Below, piece after piece: positions 1-8,655 of a DNA stretch of 15,282 nt (position 1 is the stretch's first letter; each line of letters begins with the position of its first letter). A program made the position numbers and the translations under genes. This stretch comes from an uncultured Oscillospiraceae bacterium. GTDB lineage: Bacteria; Bacillota; Clostridia; Oscillospirales; Oscillospiraceae. The stretch lies in the NCBI GenBank assembly GCA_900763675.1, contig CAAFLE010000028.1, forward strand, positions 1 to 15,282. The letters are read 5' to 3'. The notes beneath the pieces are model-generated. The model was not told the DNA's origin, made no database searches, and saw only the letters and a list, made by a program, of their open reading frames with translations.

Positions 1-6
1 AAGCAG

Positions 7-112
7 TTTTGCGGGAGCAGAAATGCCCCCAGACAATGAAAAGTCCGCAGAGAATACTTTGTGTATTCTCAAGGGCTTTGAGGAAGTATGAGGGCATTTC
101 TGCCCCGCCAAA
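7..112. repeat. Nested imperfect palindrome (MITE-like or structured RNA) upstream of sulP
   Basis: Three stacked inverted repeats share one axis. The outer arms are GCGGG-a-GCAGAAATGCCC (11-28) and GGGCATTTCTGCCCCGC (92-108), 17 pairs with one bulged A. The middle arms are AAAGTCC (40-46) and GGGCTTT (73-79), with one G-U pair. The inner arms are GAGAATAC (50-57) and GTATTCTC (63-70), perfect around a TTTGT loop. A T-rich flank pairs weakly further out, to about 7 and 112. There is no T-run after the structure, so it is not a simple terminator. It could be a dispersed palindromic element or a folded RNA in the leader of the transporter gene. The short reading frames through it are explained by the palindrome and are not called as genes. 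Confidence 0.7.
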
Positions 113-190
113 CCGCGTTTGCCCTTGTCAATCGACGCAAAGCGAGAAAGAGTATAGTGTTCGGGTATGTCATTTTTTGGAGGGTTTCTC

Positions 191-1834
191 GTGATTTCTT
201 CTTTCTTCGCCGGCTTAAAGAGAGAGTTTGCCGGCTACAACGCGGAAAAGCTCTTGAAGGACGTCCTCGCCGGGCTTACCGTGTGCGCGGTGGCGCTGCC
301 GCTTGCGCTGGCGTTCGGCGTTTCGTCCGGCGCTTCGGCGGCGGCAGGACTCGTCACGGCGATCATCGCCGGTATCGTGATCGCGCTGCTCGGCGGCGCG
401 TCGTTCCAAATCTCCGGTCCCACCGGCGCGATGAGCGCGGTGCTGGTCGGCATCGTCGCCACGCACGGTCTGCGGGGCGTGTTCTTCGCCTGCTTTGCCG
501 CCGGCGTGCTGCTGCTGCTCGCCGGAGTCCTCAAGCTCGGGCGTCTCATCAGCTTTATCCCGATGCCCGTCATCATGGGTTTTACGTCCGGCATTGCCGT
601 CATTATCGCCCTCGGGCAGATCGACAATTTCTTCGGCACGACCTCCGAGGGGCTTTCCAACATGGAAAAGCTGCTCTCCTACGGGCGGCTCGGCTTTCCT
701 GTGAACTGGCAGGCGGCGCTGATCGGACTTCTCGTCGTCGCCATTATGATCCTCTGGCCGAAAAAGTGGGGCGCCCGCGTCCCCGGCTCGCTCGTCGGCA
801 TCGTTGCCGCGGCGATCATCACGAGCGTGTTCCGCATGGATTCTCTCGCCACCGTCGGCGACATTCCCCGCACGCTGCTGCTTGCCGACCGGCTCGATCT
901 CAAGAGCCTGAACTTTGCCATGCTCCGGGATCTGCTCTCGCCAGTCGTGACGATCGCTGCGCTCGGCATGATCGAAAGTCTGCTTTGCGGCGCTTCCGCC
1001 TCGCGCATGAAGGGAGAGAAGTTCGATGCCGACCAGGAGCTGATCGCGCAGGGTGTCGGCAACATTCTCCTGCCGCTTTTCGGCGGCGTTCCCGCCACGG
1101 CGGCGATCGCCCGCACGAGCGTTGCCGTCAAGTCCGGGCAGCAGACCCGGCTCACCAGCGTGTTCCACTCCGTATTCCTGCTCGCGTCCATGTTTTTGCT
1201 CGGCGGCGTTATGGCGCGTCTGCCGCTCTCGGCGCTTGCGGGCGTGCTGATGGTCACTGCATGGCGCATGAACGACTGGGCGGGCATCCGTTACGTGTTC
1301 CGCCATCATTTCAAATCCGGCATCAGCCAGTTCCTGCTCACGATGGTCGCGACGGTCGTATTCGATCTCACGGTCGCCATTCTGCTCGGCGTCGTCTACT
1401 CCGCGATCCTCTACATGGCAAAGTCCAGCCAGATCCGCGTGAGCTTTTCCGCGATCGACACGAACAAGCTCCGCGCCGTAGACGGCAAGCCGCCGATCCT
1501 CGAATCCGCCGGGGTGGCATACGTCACGGGGGCGCTGTTCTTCGGCGCCGTGGACGAGTTCAACCACCGCATGGCGGAGATGCCCGCCTACGACCACGTC
1601 ATTCTCTCGATGCGCGGTATGCCGAGCGTGGACGTGTCCGGCGCACAGGCGATGCTCGAGCTTTGCCGGAGCCTGCTTGCGCAGGGCAAGACCGTGGCGT
1701 GCTGCGGCATGAGCGAGGGGGTCCGCCGCTACTTTGACCGCGCCGGCATCACCGAGGTGCTTGGCGAGAGCGCGTACTTCTGGAGCGCCGACCAGGCGAT
1801 CCTCGATCTGCTGGATACGGAGATCGCGGAATAA
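191..1834 (+). CDS. SulP family inorganic anion transporter with STAS domain
   Basis: Integral membrane transporter of the SulP/SLC26 family, which moves sulfate, bicarbonate or other anions by proton or sodium coupling, or by exchange. The 547-residue protein has a hydrophobic N-terminal region of about 400 residues. It includes the family motif QISGPTGAM near residues 73-81 and an early VALPLALAFGV helix. A cytoplasmic STAS domain fills roughly residues 430-540 and carries the VDVSGAQAM segment near 480, which matches the conserved STAS loop. I chose the GTG at 191 because GGAGGG at 179-184 lies six bases upstream. An in-frame ATG at 167 would add eight residues but has only a weak purine-rich region before it. 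The ion cannot be told from sequence; no carbonic anhydrase or sulfate-assimilation gene sits nearby. The gene stands alone and ends at a bidirectional terminator. Confidence 0.9.
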   Translation: MISSFFAGLKREFAGYNAEKLLKDVLAGLTVCAVALPLALAFGVSSGASAAAGLVTAIIAGIVIALLGGASFQISGPTGAMSAVLVGIVATHGLRGVFFACFAAGVLLLLAGVLKLGRLISFIPMPVIMGFTSGIAVIIALGQIDNFFGTTSEGLSNMEKLLSYGRLGFPVNWQAALIGLLVVAIMILWPKKWGARVPGSLVGIVAAAIITSVFRMDSLATVGDIPRTLLLADRLDLKSLNFAMLRDLLSPVVTIAALGMIESLLCGASASRMKGEKFDADQELIAQGVGNILLPLFGGVPATAAIARTSVAVKSGQQTRLTSVFHSVFLLASMFLLGGVMARLPLSALAGVLMVTAWRMNDWAGIRYVFRHHFKSGISQFLLTMVATVVFDLTVAILLGVVYSAILYMAKSSQIRVSFSAIDTNKLRAVDGKPPILESAGVAYVTGALFFGAVDEFNHRMAEMPAYDHVILSMRGMPSVDVSGAQAMLELCRSLLAQGKTVACCGMSEGVRRYFDRAGITEVLGESAYFWSADQAILDLLDTEIAE

Positions 1835-1837
1835 AAA

Positions 1838-1871
1838 AGAGTCCCCGGAGAAAGCTTTCTCCGGGGACTTT
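1838..1871. terminator. Bidirectional intrinsic terminator between sulP and the HAD gene
   Basis: AGTCCCCGGAGAAAG (1840-1854) and CTTTCTCCGGGGACT (1855-1869) form a perfect 15-base inverted repeat. It folds as a 13-pair stem with an AGCT loop. A run of six A (1833-1838) on the left becomes six U for minus-strand transcripts, and a T-rich tract lies on the right. It sits between the convergent stops of the SulP gene (1834) and the HAD gene (1878), so it can end both transcripts. Confidence 0.92.
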
Positions 1872-1877
1872 GCGCTT

Positions 1878-2498
1878 TTATTCTTTTACATTCACGCCGC
1901 GCTTTCGCAGCTCGGCGCGGAGCTGCGATACGTCGCCGCGAAAGACGATGGCGTCCAGCCCGATGTTCGCCGCACCCTCCACGTTGGCGACGGAGTCGTC
2001 GATGAACACGCATTCGCTCTTATTCAGCCCGAAGCGCTCGAGCGCCCGCTCGAAAAATTCGTGCTGCGGCTTCAGGAGCTTTTCGTCCGCCGAGCGGAAA
2101 ATGCGCGCCTCCGGGAACAGGGGACCGACGGAAAACCGCGGGAAATATTCGCGGTGGCGCGGACCGGCGTTGGTGAGCAGATACAGCTCGTATCCGTTTG
2201 CGGCAAGCTCCGCGGCAAGCTCTCTCATGCCCTCGACCGGAAGCTCCGGGCGATCCCACTGCATGACGAGCCTTTCGACCGCGCCGCGCAGCCGCTCGCC
2301 GACGCGCTGCGTGCAGCGCTCGATGATCTCCGACTCGGTGATCGTGCCGCGGTCGAGCCGCACCCAGTCCACGCTGCCGTACAGCTCGCGCAGCAGCAGC
2401 TTCTGGTCCGGCTCGGAAAGACCGGCGTTTCGGACATACGTCTCCGGCGCGAACCGGATGAGAACGTTGCCCATATCAAAAAGGATGTTTTTGATCAT
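1878..2498 (-). CDS. HAD-superfamily (subfamily IA) hydrolase, probable phosphatase
   Basis: Probable cytoplasmic phosphatase of 206 residues. All four HAD motifs are visible: FDMGNVL with nucleophile Asp8 (motif I), LLTNAG around Thr109-Asn110 (motif II), Lys143 in LLKPQ (motif III) and VFIDDS with Asp167-Asp168 (motif IV). The DxGN form of motif I, with Gly in place of the usual second Asp, is the form seen in YihX-like alpha-D-glucose-1-phosphate phosphatases and relatives. A helical cap of about 70 residues lies between motifs I and II. The ATG overlaps the permease stop as ATGA (2495-2498), so this is the last gene of the ABC transporter operon and is probably translationally coupled. 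This linkage suggests it acts on the imported compound or a derivative, but the substrate is unknown. The reading frame stays open upstream to 3197, which is a shadow of the permease gene. Confidence 0.88.
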   Translation of the reverse strand: MIKNILFDMGNVLIRFAPETYVRNAGLSEPDQKLLLRELYGSVDWVRLDRGTITESEIIERCTQRVGERLRGAVERLVMQWDRPELPVEGMRELAAELAANGYELYLLTNAGPRHREYFPRFSVGPLFPEARIFRSADEKLLKPQHEFFERALERFGLNKSECVFIDDSVANVEGAANIGLDAIVFRGDVSQLRAELRKRGVNVKE

Positions 2499-4398
2499 TG
2501 CGGGCTTGCCGCCTCCGCCGGCTGCTTTTTCCGGAACACCGCCTTCACGCGCTCCATGCGCTTGCGGCGGCGGTCCCGCGCTTCCAGCCGCTCGCCAAGA
2601 TCGCGGGCGCCCACGCCGTAGACAAGGTACAAAATGAGACCCGACACGAGCATGATGAACACCGTGGACGCGCACCGGCGGCCCGAGGCGTTGACGTTGT
2701 AGCCGTACAGACCCTCCTCGCGGCACATACTCTGAATGACCATGGCGTAGGTCGTGCCGTAGGAGCTGGCGAACGTCGCCGACATATCGTACTCGGTGAA
2801 GAGCGCGTTGAAGTTGAGCGCGAACACCGCGAGAACGCTCGGCAGTATGATCGGGAGCTTGACCTTGAGAAACGTGCGCATCGGTCCCGCGCCGAGATTC
2901 CGCGCCGCGTCCTCCAGCTCCTCGTCGATGGCGTAAAACGCCGCCTTGATCATGCGCAGCGAGAACGGCAGCTTCACGACCGTATAGGCGATGACGATCA
3001 GAATCCTTACGCGGTCGGCATAGTACAGGTTCTGCCCGAACACGTACCAGACGTCGCTGCTGTTGAAGAACGTGCGGTAGGAGTAGCAGATGAGGATCGT
3101 CGGCAGCAGCCACGGGAAGAGCAGCGCGTACTCGAGGATCGTGCCGGCCTTTTTGTGCTTGAAGATGTAGTTGCACGCGATGACGACGATCACGCACGCA
3201 AGCGCCGCGGCGATGACGGACATAACAAAGCTCGTCTGGATGCCGCCGAGCGTCGCCTCGTTCGAGAACACGCCGGAGATCGAGCCGACGCGGGTCTTAT
3301 ATGTGCCGCGGGATGTCAGATACGAATAGTCCTGCTTGCCGAAGTAGTTCACGAGCGTCCACTGCGTCAGATCGAGCTTGCGCATACGAACGGCGCTGTA
3401 CGTCTGGAACGAGAAAATGACGATCATAACGACCGGCGTCATGTAGATGATGAACAGAACGTAGGCATAGATGTGCGCGAGGACGTTGGCGACGGGGTTG
3501 GTGATCTTCTGCTTCTGGAGCTTCGCCTTCGTTTTGGAAACGGAGAGATAATGCCCCTTGCGCTCATAGGACGAGAGGACCGTGAGCAGCAGAATGGTGA
3601 AGCACGCGAGGATGATGGACAGCAGCGCGGCACGTGCCTGCGGGAACGCCTCGTCCGCGGTGGATGAGCCGGCAAGACGCACGATCTCGGGGTTGATGGA
3701 GTCAAAGCCGAGCAGCGTCGGAGCGCTCATGGCGCAAAGACCGGTGATGAACGTCATGACCGTGAGCGAGAAGAGCGTCGGCACAAGCGTCGGGAACACG
3801 ACCTTCCACAGCACCTTGAACGGCTTGGCGCCCATATTGCGGGCGGCCTCCACCGTGTTGTAGTCGATGCCGCGGATGGCGTTGCGCAAAAAGAGCGCAT
3901 GGTTGCTCGTGCAGGCGAACGTCATGGTAAAGAGAACGGCGTTGAACCCGGTGAACCAGTCCTTGTTGAAGTTCGGAAAGGCATCCGTGAGCTGGCGGGT
4001 GATGATACCGTCGCCGGCATAAAGGAACATATAGCCCGTGACGAGCGCGACGCCGGAATAGATGAGCGTCGTCATATAGCCGAGACGGAGGATCTTTGCG
4101 CCCTTGATGTCAAAGTACTCGGTCAGCAGTACGATGGAAATGCCGACGACATTGACCGTCACGACAAGACACAGCGCGAGCTTGAGCGAGTTCCAGACGT
4201 ACTGGGGCATCGACCCGGCGAGGAAAAACCGGATGACCGCGAAGGGATCGGCTTTCCCGGCGGCGTCCTTCACGCTGAAAATGCTCGTGAGCGTGTTGAG
4301 ACACGGCAGCAGCATAAACCCGAAGAACAGGTATGCGAAGAATACGCCGCCGATGATCTGGAGCATTTTGACCGGGTCAAAGGGCTTGGGACGCAGCG

Positions 4399-4402
<4 letters not shown>
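2495..4402 (-). CDS. ABC transporter permease, fused two-domain type (iron/thiamine/phosphonate/hexose-phosphate family)
   Basis: Membrane subunit of a binding-protein-dependent importer. The 635-residue protein has two homologous permease halves. Each carries an EAA loop that contacts the ATPase: EAARNMGAKPFKVLWK at about 185-200 and DAARNLGAGPMRTFLK at about 498-513. About a dozen hydrophobic segments are visible, with a charged linker near 280-300 (SYERKGHYLSVSKTKAKLQK) and a basic C-terminal tail. This is the FbpB-like arrangement, where one polypeptide replaces a permease dimer. It is somewhat longer than the usual 500-570 residues, through extra external loops near 340-390 and the tail. 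The start ATG overlaps the ATPase stop (ATGA, 4399-4402) and its own stop overlaps the HAD start. The family moves Fe3+, thiamine, 2-aminoethylphosphonate or sugar phosphates, and sequence alone does not decide which. Confidence 0.92.
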
Positions 4403-5439
<1,037 letters not shown>

Positions 5440-5522
5440 AGTGGCATTCCTTCCTCTCTCTTGCAGGAACTACAAGTCGGTAAAAGCGTGGTGGGTGGCG
5501 GGTGATTCTTGCGGAATATGAA

Positions 5523-5551
5523 GTATGGCGAGCCGCAGGGGCTCGCCATAC
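5523..5551. terminator. Strong hairpin between binding-protein and ATPase genes (attenuating or mRNA-stabilising)
   Basis: GTATGGCGAGCC (5523-5534) pairs perfectly with GGCTCGCCATAC (5540-5551) around a GCAGG loop. In the operon's direction (minus strand) the stem is followed by TTCATATTCC, not a U-run, so it is a poor terminator there. It probably protects the 3' end of the upstream binding-protein message, or only partly reduces read-through. On the plus strand it is followed by CAGCTTTTTT, which looks like an intrinsic terminator against antisense transcription. Hairpins here are common in importer operons, where the binding protein is needed in excess. Confidence 0.75.
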
Positions 5552-5584
5552 AGCTTTTTTCAATGTGCGGGAAAGACGTCCGAA

Positions 5585-6868
5585 TTACTCGGCGACCTTC
5601 TGCGTCATCGTCGCCCAATCGACGGTATCCCAATCGGGTTCGGCGGTGGCGTCGGCGGCGTCCTTCCAGAAGTAGCCGAGGTTGGTGAGGATGTTGGTCC
5701 ACTCGGCGCTGTGCTCGGCGACGTAAGCGGCGTAGGTCATGTCGGTGCCTTCCACGGTCGTCAGAGCGAAGTTCTTGATGAGGTAGATCTCGGGGACCTC
5801 AGAGCCGTAAACCAGCTCAACGGCGCCCTGGTTGCACGGGAAGGAGTCGAATTCTTCCGCCCACGCAGCCTGGGTCTCGGCAGAGCCGAACCACTCGGCG
5901 AACGCCTTGACAGCCTCGGTCTCTTCCTCGGTGCGGCCTTCCTTGTTCAGGATGCCGATGTACTCGGCGATGTAGTAGGTGCCGTCGTCGATGTCGACGA
6001 GCTTCCAGTTGTCGGCAGTGATGGGATGCTCAGAGCCTTCCGCCGCGGCGTCGATCTTGCCGTAGAGGGAGGAGGAGTAGAACGTGGAAACGGCAACGTC
6101 GCCCTTGTTCAGAGGATCAAAGCCGTATTTCCAGTCGTCGCCGCCGAACTTGCCGTCGGCGCAGTACTTCCACAGGGTCTTCCAGCCGTCAACGGAGATG
6201 CCGCCGGCGGGGGAGGCGGGATCGGTGAAGGCGTAGAGGATGGCGGAGTTGATGTTGGCGTTGGTCGTGCCGCCGACCTTGTTCTGGCGGTACCAGCTGT
6301 AGCCGCAGTCAACGATGTCCGCCCAGTGCTGGAAGTGCAGCTCTTCGCCGTTCGTGCCGTACTCGTCGGTACGGTAGAGCATCAGAACGTTCTGGATGAC
6401 CAGACCGTAAGCGGCGCCGTCGTACTTGTACTCGCCGACCTGATCCGCCCACGTCGGGGTCCACTCGGTCAGAGAGAGGTTTTCGTACACGCCGTCGACG
6501 ACCTGTCCCCAGCGGGTCTCGTTCAGACCGAAGAGGATGTCGCCGTCCTTGTTCTCGTTGGCGGCCTGGATGGCGGCGGTATCACCGGAGATGACGCTGT
6601 TGTCGTCAATGCTGATGGTGAAGCCGGCGTCCTTGGCCTCGTTGATGAGCCAAGTGGTGCGCTCGGTGGAGTTGGAGTTGGAGTAAATGCGGATGGTGTA
6701 GCCGGAGTAATCCTTCGGCTCGGCTTCCGTCTCGGTCGGCTGCTCGGCAGGCTGCTCCGCCGGGGCTTCCGCCGTAGGCTCGGCCGCGGGAGTCTCGGTC
6801 TGGGCGCCGCAGGCAGCCAGAGAGAGGACCATGACCAGAGCCAGAATGAGAGCAAGTGCTTTCTTCAT
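5585..6868 (-). CDS. Extracellular solute-binding lipoprotein of the ABC importer (family 1)
   Basis: Substrate receptor anchored to the outer face of the membrane. The 427-residue protein begins with a lipoprotein signal: positively charged MKK, a hydrophobic core and lipobox LAAC with the lipid-modified Cys20. A Pro/Ala/Glu/Thr-rich linker of about 30 residues follows, before the folded domain starts near YSGYTIRIYSNSN. The late segment YYIAEYIGILNK followed by an AVKAFAEWFGSAETQAAW helix matches the family 1 pattern where the hinge region meets the last helices. I do not see the adjacent Tyr-Tyr pair expected at the iron site of FbpA; the segment that could correspond reads STFYSSSLYG. Iron is therefore not assumed. 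AGGAGG stands ten bases before the ATG. This is the first gene of the four-gene operon and has its own promoter. Confidence 0.92.
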   Translation of the reverse strand: MKKALALILALVMVLSLAACGAQTETPAAEPTAEAPAEQPAEQPTETEAEPKDYSGYTIRIYSNSNSTERTTWLINEAKDAGFTISIDDNSVISGDTAAIQAANENKDGDILFGLNETRWGQVVDGVYENLSLTEWTPTWADQVGEYKYDGAAYGLVIQNVLMLYRTDEYGTNGEELHFQHWADIVDCGYSWYRQNKVGGTTNANINSAILYAFTDPASPAGGISVDGWKTLWKYCADGKFGGDDWKYGFDPLNKGDVAVSTFYSSSLYGKIDAAAEGSEHPITADNWKLVDIDDGTYYIAEYIGILNKEGRTEEETEAVKAFAEWFGSAETQAAWAEEFDSFPCNQGAVELVYGSEVPEIYLIKNFALTTVEGTDMTYAAYVAEHSAEWTNILTNLGYFWKDAADATAEPDWDTVDWATMTQKVAE

Positions 6869-6919
6869 GGGTTATCTTCCTCCTAAAATTGATCCCCTGA
6901 ATGGGATTTTATGTACCAT

Positions 6920-6948
6920 ATTATAGTCGCTGCACCGGGAAAATGCAA
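6920..6948 (-). promoter_or_regulatory. Sigma-A-type promoter of the ABC importer operon
   Basis: Read on the minus strand, TTGCAT (6948-6943) and a perfect TATAAT (6925-6920) are separated by 17 bases. The -10 box ends about 50 bases before the binding-protein ATG, leaving a short leader with AGGAGG. No operator is obvious. Confidence 0.85.
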
Positions 6949-7023
6949 TAGAACAACCGCGGATTTTTGTACCGTTTTGTGTAGAATGTCCTCGGACGAA
7001 ACACAAATATCTTTACATTTCCC

Positions 7024-8514
7024 TTACCATGTAAAATCCAGCGCCGGGGAAGCGTCGATGCCGCTCTGCTGCGCGAGAAACGGCGCGAGCTGCCGGGCGA
7101 TGGTGCGCACGCCGCCGGCGCTGTCCGATTCGATGTTCAGCGGCAGAATGGGGTCGTGCAGCGACAGCCGCAGCAGAAACCAGCCGTCGCCGTGAGCTTT
7201 GTCGAGATTGACGCGCACGCCCTCAAAGTTGTCCGGCGCGATGCTCCAGCCGGGCTGCGCTCCGGCGAACGCCGCGAGCGCGGCAAGCACCGCCTCGCCC
7301 TCGGCGCGGAAGTCGTCCGCAAGGATCTTCAGCCGGAACTCGCGGCTCTCCGCCGGTTCGCGCAGCCCTTCGAGCAGCCCCTCGAGCGAGCGCCCGGCGG
7401 CGATCTCCATAAGAAAGCGCGTGACGAGATACGCGCCGTCGTCAAGGAAGTAATTCTCCTTGAGCGCGGCGTGACCGGAGGTTTCGATGGCAAGCTGGCA
7501 GTCCTGCCCCGCGGCGTTGAGCCGCAGCGCCTCGTTGATGACGTTGCGGTAGCCGCGGCGAAACCGGCGGTGGACGCCGCCGTGCGCGGCGATAAAATCG
7601 GCAAGCCCCGTGGACGTGATGGAGTCGGTCACGATCGCCGTGCCGGGATGCTCGCGCAGCAGTATGGCGGAGATGAGCGCGATGAGACGGTTGCGGTTCA
7701 GCTCCTCGCCGTCCGCAAGCACCGCCCCGGCGCGGTCCACGTCGGTGTCAAAGATGATGCCGAAATCGGCACGGTTTTCCAGCACGGCGGCGCGGATGCT
7801 GTCCATCGCCTCGGGAAGCTCGGGGTTCGGCACATGGTTGGGGAAGCGCCCGTCGGGATCAAGATAGCGGCTGCCGGTCGTGTCCGCGCCGAGCGGGGCA
7901 AGGACGCGCTCGGCAAAAAAGCCGCCCGCGCCGTTTCCGGCGTCTACAACGATGCGCTTTCCCGCGAGCGGCGTTTCGTTCCCGTTCGCCGCGGCAATGA
8001 TTTTCCCGCGCAGAATGGCGGCATAGGTCTCCATAAACTCGCCGGTCTGCACGCTGCCGTCCGGCGCTTCCGGCGCAGGCTCGGCGGCAAGGCGGAGAAT
8101 TTCCCGCACGTCCGCGCTCTCCGCGCCGCCCGCGGCGGTGAAGAATTTCAGACCGTTGCGGTTCCACGGCAGATGGCTCGCCGTGATCATCACGGCGGCG
8201 TCGAACGGCGTCTCGCCCGTCACGGTGGACATGAACATCGCCGGCGTGGTGCAAAGCCCGAGATCGGTCGCCGAAACGCCGCACGCGGCGAGCGTTTCGC
8301 AGAGCGCCTGCGAGATCGCCGCGCCGGAAAGACGCGAGTCGCGCCCGACGCTCACGCGCAGCGCCGTTTTGCCGAGCTTCTGCCGCGCCCAGCGCACAAA
8401 GCCGCCCGCGGCGGCGCGTACCGCGGCGTCGTCGAGCGTAACGCTCTCGCCCGCAACGCCCGGAAGCGCCACGCCGCGCACGTCGCTCCCGTTTTGCAGT
8501 TTGGAAAGATCCAT
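7024..8514 (-). CDS. Phosphoglucomutase/phosphomannomutase family protein
   Basis: Cytoplasmic alpha-D-phosphohexomutase, interconverting hexose 1- and 6-phosphates through a phosphoserine enzyme; it feeds sugar nucleotide synthesis for envelope polysaccharides. The 496-residue protein shows the active-site serine loop TASHLPWNRNG (Ser113), the metal loop DTDVDR (256-261), a sugar-binding loop ETSGH (344-348) and a C-terminal phosphate-binding loop near ESDSAGG (462-468). These loops differ slightly from the common DGDADR and E(M/E)SGH forms, so specificity for glucose, mannose or another hexose is open. The start ATG at 8514 has GGGAGG seven bases upstream. The gene is transcribed alone, divergently from the MATE gene, with its own promoter. 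No clear intrinsic terminator lies between its stop and the importer promoter; only a weak TTTGTGT/ACACAAA stem (6976-7007) is seen. Confidence 0.92.
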   Translation of the reverse strand: MDLSKLQNGSDVRGVALPGVAGESVTLDDAAVRAAAGGFVRWARQKLGKTALRVSVGRDSRLSGAAISQALCETLAACGVSATDLGLCTTPAMFMSTVTGETPFDAAVMITASHLPWNRNGLKFFTAAGGAESADVREILRLAAEPAPEAPDGSVQTGEFMETYAAILRGKIIAAANGNETPLAGKRIVVDAGNGAGGFFAERVLAPLGADTTGSRYLDPDGRFPNHVPNPELPEAMDSIRAAVLENRADFGIIFDTDVDRAGAVLADGEELNRNRLIALISAILLREHPGTAIVTDSITSTGLADFIAAHGGVHRRFRRGYRNVINEALRLNAAGQDCQLAIETSGHAALKENYFLDDGAYLVTRFLMEIAAGRSLEGLLEGLREPAESREFRLKILADDFRAEGEAVLAALAAFAGAQPGWSIAPDNFEGVRVNLDKAHGDGWFLLRLSLHDPILPLNIESDSAGGVRTIARQLAPFLAQQSGIDASPALDFTW

Positions 8515-8550
8515 GCTTTTTCCTCCCAGAAAGAATTTTTCATCCCATAT

Positions 8551-8579
8551 ATTTTACCGCGCCGCGGCGGCGATTGCAA
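8551..8579 (-). promoter_or_regulatory. Sigma-A-type promoter of the phosphohexomutase gene
   Basis: On the minus strand TTGCAA (8579-8574) is separated by 17 bases from TAAAAT (8556-8551). The -10 box is 36 bases ahead of the mutase ATG, and the GC-rich spacer contains the palindrome CGCCGCGGCG. Confidence 0.75.
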
Positions 8580-8616
8580 CGCGCTTTTCCCCCTTTCCTT
8601 TCCCGCAGCAGCGTGA

Positions 8617-8647
8617 TATACTAATTTTTTAGTCCCGGAAAAAGGAG
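8617..8647 (+). promoter_or_regulatory. Candidate -10 box, palindrome and ribosome site of the MATE gene
   Basis: TATACT (8617-8622) is a good -10 box, but no clear -35 box is seen at 16-18 bases upstream (TTTCCT at best). The weak -35 suggests an activator or low expression. ACTAA-TTTT-TTAGT (8620-8633) is a short inverted repeat overlapping the -10 box and the likely start site, a possible operator. AAAGGAG (8641-8647) is the ribosome site, eight bases before the ATG. Confidence 0.5.
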
Positions 8648-8655
8648 AATCCCCC

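Noticed and set aside
215..1597. Long minus-strand frame of 460 codons opposite the SulP gene
   Set aside because: Its product is rich in Arg, Asp, Glu, His and Gly with no domain, as expected of an antisense shadow in GC-rich DNA; the plus-strand SulP match is unambiguous.
2499..3197. N-terminal extension that would make the HAD protein 439 residues
   Set aside because: The extension is an off-frame reading of the permease gene. The HAD ATG overlaps the permease stop as ATGA, and the protein begins with the motif I strand.
5585..6868. Assignment of the importer to ferric iron (FbpA)
   Set aside because: The expected adjacent tyrosine pair at the iron site is not seen, and the permease and ATPase families are shared with other substrates, so only the broad family is called.
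5525..6886. Plus-strand frame of 453 codons opposite the binding-protein gene
   Set aside because: Gly/Val-rich shadow with no ribosome site; the opposite strand carries a lipoprotein signal and a complete binding protein.
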